Assembly (NCBI GenBank): GCA_010909165.1
Contig: MU008172.1
Coordinates: forward strand, 496,001 to 560,000
From: Anthoceros angustus
Lineage: Eukaryota > Streptophyta > Anthocerotopsida > Anthocerotales > Anthocerotaceae
Reading direction: 5' to 3'
DNA length: 64,000 nt
Part shown: positions 35,521-46,253 of the stretch, one piece after another
Layout: each line of letters starts with the position of its first letter
How positions within the stretch are numbered: the stretch's first letter is position 1
Notes under the pieces: model-generated
Database searches by the model: none
What the model was told of the DNA's origin: nothing
Seen by the model: the letters and a program-made list of their open reading frames with translations, nothing else
Translations under genes and position numbers: made by a program

Positions 35521-36090
35521 TGGTCTCCTGGCTTCCTTCTTCTTCTAGCCGCTCCTCGGATCCTTTACATGTGAGAAGCCAGTGGGAGCGAATATCAGCA
35601 GCAAGACACAAATGAGGACGGCCACTGGGGGCCAATAGGTTAGATTACCAAAAGACAAACTCGAACAAGAAGTTGTAAAAGCTTATGATGTGGTCCTCAT
35701 ATTCTGGGCATCGCGCCATCCGAACCCGGATCATTTTACGCCGAAAGCGTGCACTTGTACCATGCCTGACCGCCGAACTCTACTGCCGAGTGTGACTATC
35801 TTGGTCTCCCGGCTTCCTTCTTCTTCTAGCCGCTCCTCGGATCCTTTACATGTGAGAAGCCAGTGGGAGCGAATATCAGCAGCAAGACACAAATGAGGAC
35901 GGGTTTACAGGGGGCCAATAGGTTAGATTACCAAAAGACAAACTGGAACAAGAAGTTGTAAAAGCTTATGATGTGGTCCTCATATTCTGGGCATCGCGCC
36001 ATCCGAACCCGGATCATTTTCTGCCCAGAAAGCGTGCACTTGTACCATGTCGGACTGCCGGAACTCTATCAGTGCCGAGTGTGACTATCT
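35521..36090. repeat. Tandem duplication of about 285 bp in the copia 3' region
   Basis: Two direct copies (35521-35801 and 35802-36090) each begin TGGTCTCC.GGCTTCCTTC and include AGCCAGTGGGAGCGAATATC and GGGCATCGCGCCATCCGAAC. A third start (TGGTCTCGGAGAG) follows at 36091 but diverges at once. Identity is high, so the duplication is recent. Confidence 0.9.
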
Positions 36091-36235
36091 TGGTCTCGGA
36101 GAGAACGCCTTTAGGAGCTGGGAACTTAAGCGGCACAGGCGAACAGTGATCAGAATTCTCATACCCAAACTCACCGTAGGTGAAGCGGCGTCTATCTATT
36201 GTAGCTCTTGTGTAAGGCACCCTCTCAGGCGTTGG

Positions 36236-36535
36236 TTACCTAGGAGGCGCTCCCATGCCAGGTGCTCTCACAGTAGTCACTTTAGGAGCAGCAGCCACTT
36301 GACGTCTCTGCTCAAGCACCGCTCTTGTGGTTCCTCTCGGCCTACCTCTCGGACGCCCTAAGCCGCGTACTTCTCCAGCTCCATGTTCAGCTGTGGGCGC
36401 GGCCACTTCTCTCTCCACACCACGAGAGGAGGAGGCAGTTGTTCTATGTGTAGAGGCGAACCTGCCTCGGGAATCCCTCTGATACACACGCGGCTTGGCA
36501 GGGGACACAGTCTTGTCAGGCTCGGACGACGCCAT
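36236..36535 (-). CDS. Antisense ORF with AT-hook-like motif in the copia 3' region
   Basis: A minus-strand frame of about 99 codons is basic and Ser-rich. It contains RVYQRDSRGRFAS and GLGRPRGRPRGTTR, the latter an AT-hook-like RPRGRPRG. The frame extends farther upstream (to 36718) but the Met at 36535 gives a sensible start. It lies antisense between the RNase H relic and the 3' LTR, a place where some plant retrotransposons carry extra ORFs. Function unknown; expression not shown. Confidence 0.35.
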   Translation of the reverse strand: MASSEPDKTVSPAKPRVYQRDSRGRFASTHRTTASSSRGVEREVAAPTAEHGAGEVRGLGRPRGRPRGTTRAVLEQRRQVAAAPKVTTVRAPGMGAPPR

Positions 36536-36777
36536 GCTCTCCAGAAACTTGAGCCTACGCTTCAAGAGCTTGGACAGAATGAATGATGAAGCGTAAGTGC
36601 AAGCTAGTATCCAAATGGCACACCTGCAAGAGGCCGTCTTCACAGTGCCCATCGCGCTCTTAAAAGACTGGGCCAGTAGGATGCAAATCCAAAGACACAC
36701 TGGACATAAAGTAAACAACCCATAGTCTCCACAAGTTACCTGCGGAAGAGAAGACTGTCCGGTCTGTAATGATCAAC

Positions 36778-36786
36778 AAGTGGGAG
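36778..36786 (+). promoter_or_regulatory. Polypurine tract of the copia unit
   Basis: AAGTGGGAG abuts the 3' LTR, the usual plus-strand primer tract of plant copia elements. Confidence 0.7.
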
Positions 36787-36891
36787 TATTGGAGATAATA
36801 GTGTTGAGTCATTAGGGTTTGGTTATATCCACATACATACAATATAATTAATAATATGTTAATTGATCTGCACCCATTACATATTTTGTTA
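36787..36891 (+). repeat. 3' LTR of the composite copia unit
   Basis: This matches the 105-bp 5' LTR except at two positions (CATAC for CATAT, and AATATA for AATGTA). It is followed by ATCAT, the duplicated target site. Confidence 0.8.
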
Positions 36892-36896
36892 ATCAT

Positions 36897-38460
36897 CCCC
36901 CGTCCCTCTTAAAACTCGCTCCAGACTAGTATTGAAGCTCTATCTACACGAAGATTTGAAGGAGAAAGAAAGTTCGAGACCACACTAAAAGCCATTTTGA
37001 CATTAAAAATCGCGTGGGAAAACATATTATGAAGGAACATAGCGTTAGACCTCCAAGTGGAATTCTTAAGTAAGCTTCTATGACCTTCTAGTTTCCAAAG
37101 GTAGTTAGACCTCCAAGTGGACTTCTAGAGCCCGTAAGCTCCTATGACCTTCTAGTTTCCAAAGGTCATAAGACCTCCAAGTGGACTAGTGGACTTCTAG
37201 AGCACCTTCTTATTCACAAAGCTAGTTTTTTAATATCCCTGCGGCTCATCCTAATTAGGCCATTGTTAACCCCAGAAAGGATTCGATAATCACACAAACC
37301 ACCCAGGCTACCGACCTCATAATTCAGCGTCGCATGCTACCACACTCTATGAATGAAGTGAACCACCCCCGTACTCATGTACTTCAGCCCGTTAACGATA
37401 CATAGAGGTTTACTTTCATTTCCTTGCACCATAAAGGTTTACTTCACTTCCTTTCAGAACCTGTTACAGATAATGGGTGACATTCTGAGTTTTGTAAGGT
37501 GTAACGATCAAAAAATAGAAGAAATGGGTTTCTTAGTGGCGCGACAGCCATCTCAGCTTTTGAATCTGACTGCAACTTCGAATCCATAGTGCAAGAACGG
37601 AAGGAGCGCCATGTAGCATATACTCCCCTATAGGAGTGAAGGCACAATAACCATTTCTTCAACTTAATTGGGTTCATGAAATCTAGAGTGCCAAGACGGT
37701 AGGAAGGTGCGTTCCCTTCAAGCTGGAGCACTTTGACATGTTCACAGCATGGCTCCATCGAGGGTAGAAGTCCATGAATAGAACCCTTTCTGACTTGCAA
37801 CGAAGCCTGCATCTGGCGCTTAATGGCTGATAGCAGTAGAAACCTGAGCATTATTCACAGACAGTGAGCCAGCAGGACGTTCTTTCAAGCTAGATCTGTT
37901 AAAACATGAACTGTACCAGCGAGTAAGGCAACGGAAATGAGAGGCTGCAAGTCAACCTCAACAACTTTGTCAGCTAATAGCAAGCACATGGTAAGCACCT
38001 GGGACGGGTCGATGGGCCTTGTGCGTTATCCACTTGTAAGCACTGCAAAAAGGTCAATGAACCGTGATAAGCAAGGAAAAGAACCAGAATGTCTCCAAAA
38101 GATGTATCTCCAAGGAGATTCCAACCTTTGCAGAGTTGAAGGTCTGAGATGCCTTTGACTCTCACCTTTGTATCAACCGCATCTTGTATAAAAACTTCCG
38201 GAAGAGGTCCTGTGATTGCTTCCTTCTTGCACCCAGATCATCCGTTGGTACCATATCTGAATCAGAGTAAGAGATTCTTCTCCAGTTCTTCTCCATTGCT
38301 TATCATTTGTCATCTCATATCACAGCTCAAACCCGAAATTGTAGATCGGCTTCAGAAGTTTCAAGGGGAGATGATCTTGTCCCAAGTAACCGAATAGATG
38401 CTCCACCAAGTAAGCTCATTAATCCCGAGCTCATGTGCAATTCTGCAACTCCAGGCTCAG
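36897..38460. other. Boundary between repeats and gene island; 3' flank of the GON-4-like gene
   Basis: At 37040-37205 there are about three tandem units of roughly 62 bp (TTAGACCTCCAAGTGGA with CCTTCTAGTTTCCAAAGG). The rest has no recognised gene. A 135-codon minus-strand frame (37444-37851) shows no family resemblance and may lie in the 3' untranslated region of the GON-4-like gene. Confidence 0.4.
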
Positions 38461-41400
38461 CTACACTGCTGCCACACAAAAGCCATGCAACACCTGGCAA
38501 GTTTTGCTTTCAGACCTCTCTCCCTCAGCAGCTGAGGTGGATGGCTTCTTCAGGCACGAGTCATCACCTACTGCTCCAGATGCTCCTAGTGTTGAGACAG
38601 AGGGATGGCGTGAAGCTTGAGGTGCCAGGAAAGATGAACCAGCACCTTCAGTCGCAGCAGTACAGAAGAAAGGATGAAATCTAGGGACTACCTGCTGCCT
38701 GGCTGCCTGCTGAAAATATCCTGGAGGTGAAGGGTTCATGTTATACAGTCCAAAATTCTTACTGGGTATCCCATGTGTTGGCGTCTGTGCCTGAATGTCT
38801 GCATCTGCCGACCAGGATGGCCGACATAAATGGGGATCCAAACCTGCAACTCGATTGTAGGAAATGCCAACCTGATTGTTCCGGATGGGCTCATTGCCGT
38901 CCAGAACTGCCTTTGCTGCCACAGTTCCAGCCAGCCTCCCAACCTTTTTTGCAGTCAAGCTGCCGGTAGGAGGCCTGATCCTGTATCCTTTCTGTGCATG
39001 CATGCCTGTAGCTGGGGCAAAAGTTTGTGCACACAACGTATTTAAATGAGGAGCATCAGTGACCGGAGGCCATGGGGAGGCAGGAGACTCGACATGAGGA
39101 AGGGGCATTCCGCTATAGGTACATGACAATGAAGTCGGGGGGTTCTGCACAGTAAACCGTGATAATACACGGACATGAGGAGGAAGGTTTACAGATGGCA
39201 AATCAGGTGAAAGTTTGACTGTTCGAATTGCAAGTTTTCTGCGAGAGTGGGCTCCAGAAGATTGGTTATGCGGCAGACGCTCACGAAAGCTGGCACCTGG
39301 ATAGAAAGGGAGAGATGGTATAGGGGATAGTTCTGAAGACTGCTCGGACCCAGTAGCTGTTGTCCTTATCTGCAGTGGTCTATTTCCCACCTGTTCAGCG
39401 GTCTGCACTTTCATTCTCTTGCGTTTAGTCCTCCCATTCGATGGTACTTCAGCATCAGATAGAGTGGCAACAGCAGCAGTGATTGTTTGAGAAGAATAAG
39501 GTTTCCAATCTGCCAAGAAGGCATCTTGGATGAGGTCATTCTCTTGACCACCACAACTGCCTTCTGGGTTCTGCTTCTGCTTCATGGCACAAGTTGCATC
39601 CCCACTTGCACCTTGATAAACCTGCCAACACATTCCTCCCATGAGTACAACAGGACTTCCTACCAGCGCAGGGCAGATAGCTGTAGAAGCCACTTACCTC
39701 TGTCCCTCAGACCTGGACAGGAGAAAACACCTCTCACCTTAACTATCTGAGAAGCCATGCTGACAACACGTTTCTTTGACTGTGAGCAGCAGCGTCTATT
39801 TGCTTCATATGATCTGCACCGTTCTTTGCGTATCTGATTAGTTTTGTATGACTTCTGGATCCCATGAGCTATCCGCCACTGTTTTGGCAGAATTGTAGGG
39901 TCACGATAAGGGACAGAATGTTGCCACACTTTGGCCCAATCAAATTTGAAGAATCTTAACGCCTGCATTTAGTGCAACAAATATCAAACTACTGGGTGGT
40001 GGGAGCTTAATTATAGCAGGTAGACCTAGAAACTTGTATTCAGCATTGTTTTTGGTTGCTTCGCCTGGTACAATCGGATCTGCTTCTTAGTAAAGACCAG
40101 ATTTTAACACAGGAGCACCTAGCATATGCCCGTAGATGATACGACCAGAATTCTAGAACCAAGTTTTGTTAAAGATCTAGAAGGTGTCAAGGGATGGTAG
40201 CAATCAGCAAATGGTGCTAACAGTAGTCCCTGCAAAGAGCTATATTACCTAAGAGAGTGCTTACCTCATGAATAGAGGCCCTCTCAGTTGCCGTCAGAGT
40301 GGATGATTTGAGCCTTCTTACAGCCTGCTCCAGAATTGACATTGAACAGTACCAGCGTCAGTGTGTAGAGAGGCCACCAGAGATGCAGGTAATACACATA
40401 ACTGGAAGTCCAAAATAACCTTAATGGAGTTCTCAGGAGCCCTTGCTGAACTCCTATTTTTCTGCCGTACAAAAATCTGATAATATGAACCACTACAGTC
40501 AGTGTGACGTCGAAATCCCAAAGTCCATATGGCTTCAACAACATTGTGACTTTTTAATCTTACCTGATGCATAGTCTTAGATGGGAGGAATCGCTGTTGT
40601 ATAGCTTTCCAATCAGTGTTGTACGTCATCAAGCCCATCGCAAGAAGTCTGTAGTAGCCACCAAGTAGCCAACAGCGTTGGTTGCAATAGGAGAGCACAT
40701 AAGCAGAACCCGCAGTTACAACCTCAACCACATCATGTAAACATATACACTCTGATGAAACAACCAAGGCTTCTGCAGGCAATGAGACTTACTCATCCTC
40801 TGAGTCAGTGAACAGCAGCCGGTTTGCTGTTGCAGCCGGTGGAGGTTTGTGAGGAAAGAAGGCTGGGTTGAAGAGTGGCCCGAACGGCTGTATTGCTTTA
40901 GCAACCCCCTTAGGAACCAGAGCTATACATTGCCTTTTTGTACTTTCCACAAGAGCAGCTGCCATTGTCTTCTTCACGTGTGGCTTCAAAGAAGAAAGAC
41001 CAGCCACATCATCGCTTCCTGACCCTGATGTGGACCAGCCAGTTTGTTGCTTCTGAGAGTCAGGGTCGGGAGCCAATGGCACTGAGCTAGCAAACAAGGT
41101 TTCCCTTTCACATTCACTGTGATAACTTCCACTTTCCACGTGCCGCTGCCTGTAGTCTTGAACAACTGCAAAGCAGAAAAACAAGGAAGCTTCTTAGGGT
41201 CATCAGTTCGGGGCTGCATGACTGGATGTTTCCAGCTTGTTTTGATGGATAATGGGAATCTTTGAGAAACTCAGCCCAAGACTGCTCAAAGAAGATACAA
41301 AGGGATACGTACCTGCAGCGATTTCTGTGAGGTACTGTCGCACTGTGGAAATTGGTGCAACATCAAGCAGAGAACGGACAGGTCCAGAAGTTGATGGCAC

Positions 41401-43288
41401 CCATGGTGATGGATATCGTGAATCACTGTTGGTCCCAGTGGTGGACTTGGTGACCGGTGAATCAGCACACGTATCTGCAGCAGAACAAGAAATGTTTGTA
41501 CAGCAATCGAGAACTTTAGCAACGAGAATCCTATAAAGACAGCAGTGAGAAACTGAGCCAAACTAGGAGCTCGGAAAGATTGATATGTTTATCCCACAAC
41601 CCTGCAACAGAGCTTATTGCTGGATTCCCAAGGTTACCTTGAGACAGACATTCAGATTCACCCGGTGATCTCTCGGGAAGGCCACTGGAACCTGAATTAC
41701 ATGGTTCGGTAACGGATGGGTGGATGTAAGGTGGCCTGAAACAAAAGTCAGGAAAGGCAGTCTCCTTCCAAGATAAAATGGTGTCTCTCTTTTCCACCAT
41801 TTCCACAAGCATCTTGTGAGTGTCAATAGCTACTTGTTGCCGCGACGGCTCCAAAATGCAAAGAGAAAAGACCTGAATAAGAAGCTGCACGTGCTCATGA
41901 ATCAAGCAATGCAGCTGTCCTATTTGATGGGCAGTGAAACCATTAACCGGGGTTTTCTTGAGCAGAGGAGTTGGCAAGTTGCTGCTATCGCTTGAGCATC
42001 TGGTGTCCAAGGAAGGCAGACTGTCTGATGCGAATCCAACATAAGGGACCAAATGTCGCAACTGAGATGTCCCAACACCAAGAAGCCTCTCTTTCTTCTG
42101 CCTTCGAGATCTTTCCCGTCGTTTCTCCCTCGTTTCAATCCGGTGTCTCCGTTTCCTTGATCCAGCTTCATTCTTGTCCTCACGGTCACTCTCTAGTGCT
42201 TCCTCAATCTCAAGTTCAAAGTCTCCATCATCCTCATCCTCATCCTCCTCCAGCACAAACTCTTTTTTTAGCTCGCCATTAGACTGCGACTCTCCTTCTT
42301 CTAACACCGCAGCGAGGAACTTGCGGTACTCTTCCTGGTCATCCACATTCGGAAAGTAATCCTCTTCGTCAGACTCTTGCAGGAACGTCTCCAGCTGATC
42401 AAGAGACATGTCAGTCAGGGAGTAGTGTGCTCGAGTTCTCTTCGATATAGCATCCGAGGTATGCACTTGCTGTTCGCGTAGGTTGTGATCCACGCCACCG
42501 TCGACAGGGAGCTGGGGATCAGTGAGAGCATCCTGGGTCCCAAGGGCAAGAATGGAAGGTGAAGGCGCTGCAAACTCCTGGTCACCAACGGGTCCTCCAT
42601 CCTGGGCTTCCACCTCGGCTTCCTCCCCCTCGACCTGACAGGCATACTTTTGTCCTTGTCCCTCGTCGTCATCTTCCTCCTCGTAGTTGTATTCCTCTTC
42701 CTCTACCTCACTCCCAAGCTCTACGAGATCATCGTCCTCATCAAAGTGCTGCTCTTCTTCCTCCCCTGGCTGCTCGGATACTTGCTCAACCTCACCTCCA
42801 TCATCGCCTTCGGAGCTCAAGATCGTAGACGCTTCGAAAGAAGGGGAGAGCTGTGCGAAGGGGTTGAAATCCACATCATCCTCGTCATCTTCAACCGCAT
42901 CCTCATTGCGAGCCAAGACCTGTTGCAATTTTCCTTCACCGTCTTCGTTCTGCCTTTTCTGCAGGTCATCGATGCAGGCCGGCTCAGGTGCGTCAGCAGC
43001 TTCAGCAATGTCCAGAAAGAGCTCGTCCTGAGAAAAGCGTCGATTTTCGCCGTCCACGCCCCCAGCTTGCTGGCTTCCCGAAGAGTTGTACTGATACACC
43101 GGGCCGTCTGGTTGCATAATCTGAGGGCTATGATCTACAGCGTCCGGGAGGCGGAGATAGTGAGCATCATCCTGTAGTGATCCATCCAACTGCAACTGCG
43201 ACGCATAGTGATGGGACGCGCTCAGATCCTGCGCCTCGTCACCAAGGGCATCATCCCCGTCACCAAAAAAGCGGTCTTCCATGTGCAT
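38461..43288 (-). CDS. GON-4-like homeodomain-like nuclear protein (8 exons, 1257 aa)
   Basis: Exons by hand: 43288-41638, 41474-41313, 41165-40793, 40648-40564, 40476-40420, 40324-40265, 39962-39738, 39621-38461. All have GT/AG and keep phase. The order fits plant GON-4-like proteins, presumed chromatin or transcription cofactors. It starts with an acidic N-terminus with DVDFNPF. Next come AHYSLTDMSLDQLETFLQES and FPNVDDQEEYRKFLAAVL, a basic KRRHRIETREKRRERSRRQK tract, and the conserved GQLHCLIHEHVQLLIQVFSL helix (about residues 485-505). After these follow PSTSGPVRSLLDVAP and a SANT-like module (FTDSEDELLAMGLMTYNTDW, FLPSKTMHQIFVRQKNRSS, then DWAKVWQHSVPYRDP). The C-terminal KLSPDLPSVNLPPHVRVLS is also conserved. 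The start at MHMEDRFF is a choice; an upstream in-frame Met lies at 43402. A further 3' exon cannot be excluded. Confidence 0.85.
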
Positions 43289-44193
43289 TCTTCCGCCTAC
43301 AGACTGCCCTAGCTCACCAGCAGGCTCCCCGGCGCCATCTCGATGAATTGTGACCAGCCAGGCGGCTATTCTTGTGAATCCCGACAGTGACTTGGAACGC
43401 AATTCACGATGTCGTGCAAGAGCAGCAAGGAGCGACTATCTTGCAATTGCTGGCAAGCCGATCGTGAGCAGGCCAGATTCGTGCAACGCTGCAGCAACAG
43501 CAGCAGCCGCTGCTGCAAATCCATCAGGAAGAAAAAGCGAGGAAGGCGTGGGGAAGAAGCGATTTCCCCAACACATGAGGAGCAGAAGCAGATCCGTTAC
43601 GCTGACACCGCCGGGACAACAACAGGCTGGATTGGCTGGGCTGGAGCTCGCGACTGGCGGCCCGCCTCGCATCTCACAGCGTCTGCGGCCACGTCATCGG
43701 CCCGGAGGCCGGGCCGGACCTGGAGCCCCGAGCCTTGTGGCCATCGGACGGTCACCGGCACGTTGTCATCCGTTTCCGAAGGGAAGGATGCCGCCCGGGC
43801 CAAGTCGGACCGGGACAGACGGCGTCGAGTCTATCCGGCGGGGCCCCGACACAGCTTCCCGCCCCAGCTTCCCGCCAATGTCGCGCGTGGCGGCAAAGAC
43901 AGCCCCGCCAAATACAGTAAGTTCAAACCGCAACTAACATGCATACATAACTAGGGTGCAGCAAGTACAATCCGCACAGATCCATGCAGACAACAGTTAA
44001 ATCTGTCACACAGTAACGCCTCAATCACCAATGGGTACATACTAGAATACGGAAATGCTTGTGCACGAAGCATCCGCCGGCTCGGAATCCGAGCAAACAA
44101 TACAAGCTGCAACTTCCGAGGCACAACAAGTGACGCAAGACACAACCAGAATGCCCTAATAACGTTTTATAACCTCCAAGCTTGACAATCACC
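43289..44193. other. Promoter and leader region of the GON-4-like gene
   Basis: A GC-rich stretch (43400-43900) precedes the gene, with CAGCAG tracts and short upstream frames on both strands. I see no conserved protein. It probably contains the promoter and 5' untranslated region, and at 43950-44193 the 3' flank of the next minus-strand ORF. Confidence 0.4.
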
Positions 44194-44721
44194 TTAAGCT
44201 TGGTGCAGGTCACACTGAGTTGGAGGCTGATGCTCCACAAGCCGACTGAGCTCACTCCAGAAGGGGTGATCGTCCCCAGCATGCAGCAATGGCACTCTTT
44301 CAGCATTGTCATCGGAGTCGGGCATACCCGGGAACTTGATGAGCTCCATGGGACAGGCTCCCAAGGTCCGCAATGTCTCCTCCGATATGCCCACCGTTCT
44401 CTTCTCTTCCGAGCTCAGGCTTCCCAGGAAGAAGCTCCAAGTGTGATCTGCAGAGCTACGTCCTACAATCTGCTCAATCTTTTCGATTGCCATGAGGACC
44501 ATCAAAGCGCGGTGGATGACTCGTCCATAACCGTGCACGCCTTGGAAAAATTCGAGCCCCTTGTCAATCTTCCTGCCCAGGGTTACGAGCTCGGTAAGCG
44601 CCAGGCTGACATCACATTCTTCAGCCAGTTCGCCAGTCTGCTCCAGCAGCAGGTCAAGCTCCTTCTCTAGCCGCAAGAAGTGAACATTCAGCCGCAGCAG
44701 ATTGCGCTCCGAACTCGTCAT
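44194..44721 (-). CDS. Unrecognised helical protein (175 aa)
   Basis: A single open frame starts MTSSERNLLRLNVHFLRLEK; an in-frame Met five codons upstream is also possible. The first half is predicted to be helical and amphipathic (ELDLLLEQTGELAEECDVSL, LGRKIDKGLEFF), like a four-helix or coiled-coil domain. The middle has GRVIHRALMVLMAIEKIEQI. The tail is acidic and Pro-containing (FPGMPDSDD). It has no signal peptide or membrane segment. I do not recognise the family. Support comes from its length, gene-like composition and position in the gene island. It is intronless as read, though a small exon could be missed. Confidence 0.55.
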   Translation of the reverse strand: MTSSERNLLRLNVHFLRLEKELDLLLEQTGELAEECDVSLALTELVTLGRKIDKGLEFFQGVHGYGRVIHRALMVLMAIEKIEQIVGRSSADHTWSFFLGSLSSEEKRTVGISEETLRTLGACPMELIKFPGMPDSDDNAERVPLLHAGDDHPFWSELSRLVEHQPPTQCDLHQA

Positions 44722-44736
44722 CCTGTAGCCTGCCAC

Positions 44737-46253
44737 TGCTCAATTTCGGTCGCTGCAACTATCGCGCTGCCGCATCCTACTTCCTAGACCAGTTCTGCAC
44801 TCGACTCCACCACCGTCACGCTGTTACCTCCTTCCGTTGCCAAACGCACGCCAAGATAGCAACTTTTTTGCAATTCCGCAACCTACCGATTCTTGCACTG
44901 CATCGCTGCATGCAAGCCGATTTCCAATTCGCTATCAGATTCAGCCACAACCTGCAATCTTGATAGTACAAAACTGGACCGTCAGCAACTGTACAGTCAC
45001 AGGCTTGCAGGCCAAGGCAAGTTCAAAGACGGAGCACCTAATTTACCAGCTGTTGATGTGCAATCTCGAATTGCAAGACTGAGCCTGGCGTAAAAGCGGT
45101 AGTGCCAACGCTCCGCAGCTCTTCTCAACAAGCACGCGGCCAGAGGGAGCGGCAGGCGTGAAGAGGAATGGCTTGCATGCAGGGCGGGTAACTATGCAGT
45201 GAGGCGTCTCGGCAACCGCACGAGGCTTAAATGCCTTTGCCTGCATGTCATGCAGGCGGGCTTGGTCATGGCCTTCTTCCAAAACACCAAGTATGACTTC
45301 TTTTATTCTGCATTTTGTCCACAACTGTGGAGAGTTTATCCTGCTGCTTGACTCCTTTATGTTTTCTGCATCACATGGCCACGTTGTGCAGGCTTGTTCA
45401 TCTGCATTCGCGTACACACCTATGTCATCATCCCCAGAGGCCTATATCACGGATTGTGCTTCAGAACTTCCGTATCAAATGTGTGTCCCTTCCATAGAGG
45501 TCCATAGATATCTACACGTAGCTTGTAGATATCCATGGATGTTGTACGTGAATCCCAAAGACAACGAAAGGACAACACCAGCACATGGTTGTTGAAAACC
45601 TACCGAGTGTCTCATGCCTTGTAGAGCTGGTTAATCTACCCAGTACCGCTGTATCACCCCAAAAATGATACAATCCAGTTGCAAAAAGTGACTTCAGCTA
45701 CCCTGTCTGCATGCTGAAGGAGCTACCCCCTGACTGCATGCCCTACAGTAGCAGCAAGAACAAACACTTGTAAGCAGAATTCGCTGTCCCCATTGTTCTA
45801 AAGATGGCACCATTCCTAGGATCCAAGGATTCAATTTTGGAGCCATTTCAGCTACACCCTGTGTGCATGCTGTTGAAAACCTTTACAGGCGAGGAGGGGA
45901 GTAACAAAGCCTGATATTATATGATGGTTTGGTGGGGGGAAGTGCTATTGCAGCCATACCCCGTGCGACACGACGTTCGGAGAGCAAGATTCATGAACGC
46001 ACAACTCGACCACGTCCCCGGCCGACGTAGCGCTCTGCCTGTGCTTAGCCTTCAGATCCGACACAACGCAATGTAACCGACGACCTGGTGCTGCGAACGT
46101 AGTCTTTGAGCATATGTTTAATAAGGAGACTTCTGCTCGCCTCTCATTGCGACAACCACGGCTTTTGATCCTCAGCACCAGCCTTTGATTGTAACCTCTT
46201 ATTGCGAACCCATACGTGAGAAGAGTAAGAACATTGTAACATCAATATACAAC
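44737..46253. other. Intergenic, with a short duplicated piece of the neighbouring gene
   Basis: No gene seen. At 45740-45842 there is a diverged copy of 46782-46880, exon-intron sequence of the RER5-like gene (shared words CACTTGTAAGCAGAATTCGC and CCTAGGATCCAA). The motif CAGCTACCCTGT.TGCATGCTG is also repeated near 45695 and 45850. The last few hundred bases probably hold the 3' untranslated region of the RER5-like gene. Confidence 0.5.

Larger units (their letters stand above)
11976..36896 (+). mobile_element. Composite Ty1/copia retrotransposon unit (24.9 kb) with 105-bp LTRs
   Basis: The 105-bp sequence at 11981-12085 is repeated in the same orientation at 36787-36891 with two differences by eye. 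ATCAT precedes the first copy (11976-11980) and follows the second (36892-36896), as expected of a 5-bp target duplication. A primer binding site abuts the first LTR, and a purine-rich AAGTGGGAG abuts the second. Between them lie copia gag and integrase relics (12.4-15.5 kb), a second partial copy of the 5' region (17.2-19.5 kb), several satellites, a possible KDZ relic, a second DUF7869 element and a copia RNase H relic (35.1 kb). The LTRs start TA and end TA rather than TG and CA. Confidence 0.75.

Noticed and set aside
37444-37851. 135-codon minus-strand ORF downstream of the GON-4-like gene
   Set aside because: No family resemblance and no splice support to join it to the gene; it is left as flank or untranslated region.
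42650-43177. 175-codon plus-strand ORF with apparent membrane helices
   Set aside because: It is the antisense of acidic codons in exon 1 of the GON-4-like gene, which always gives Leu/Val-rich frames.
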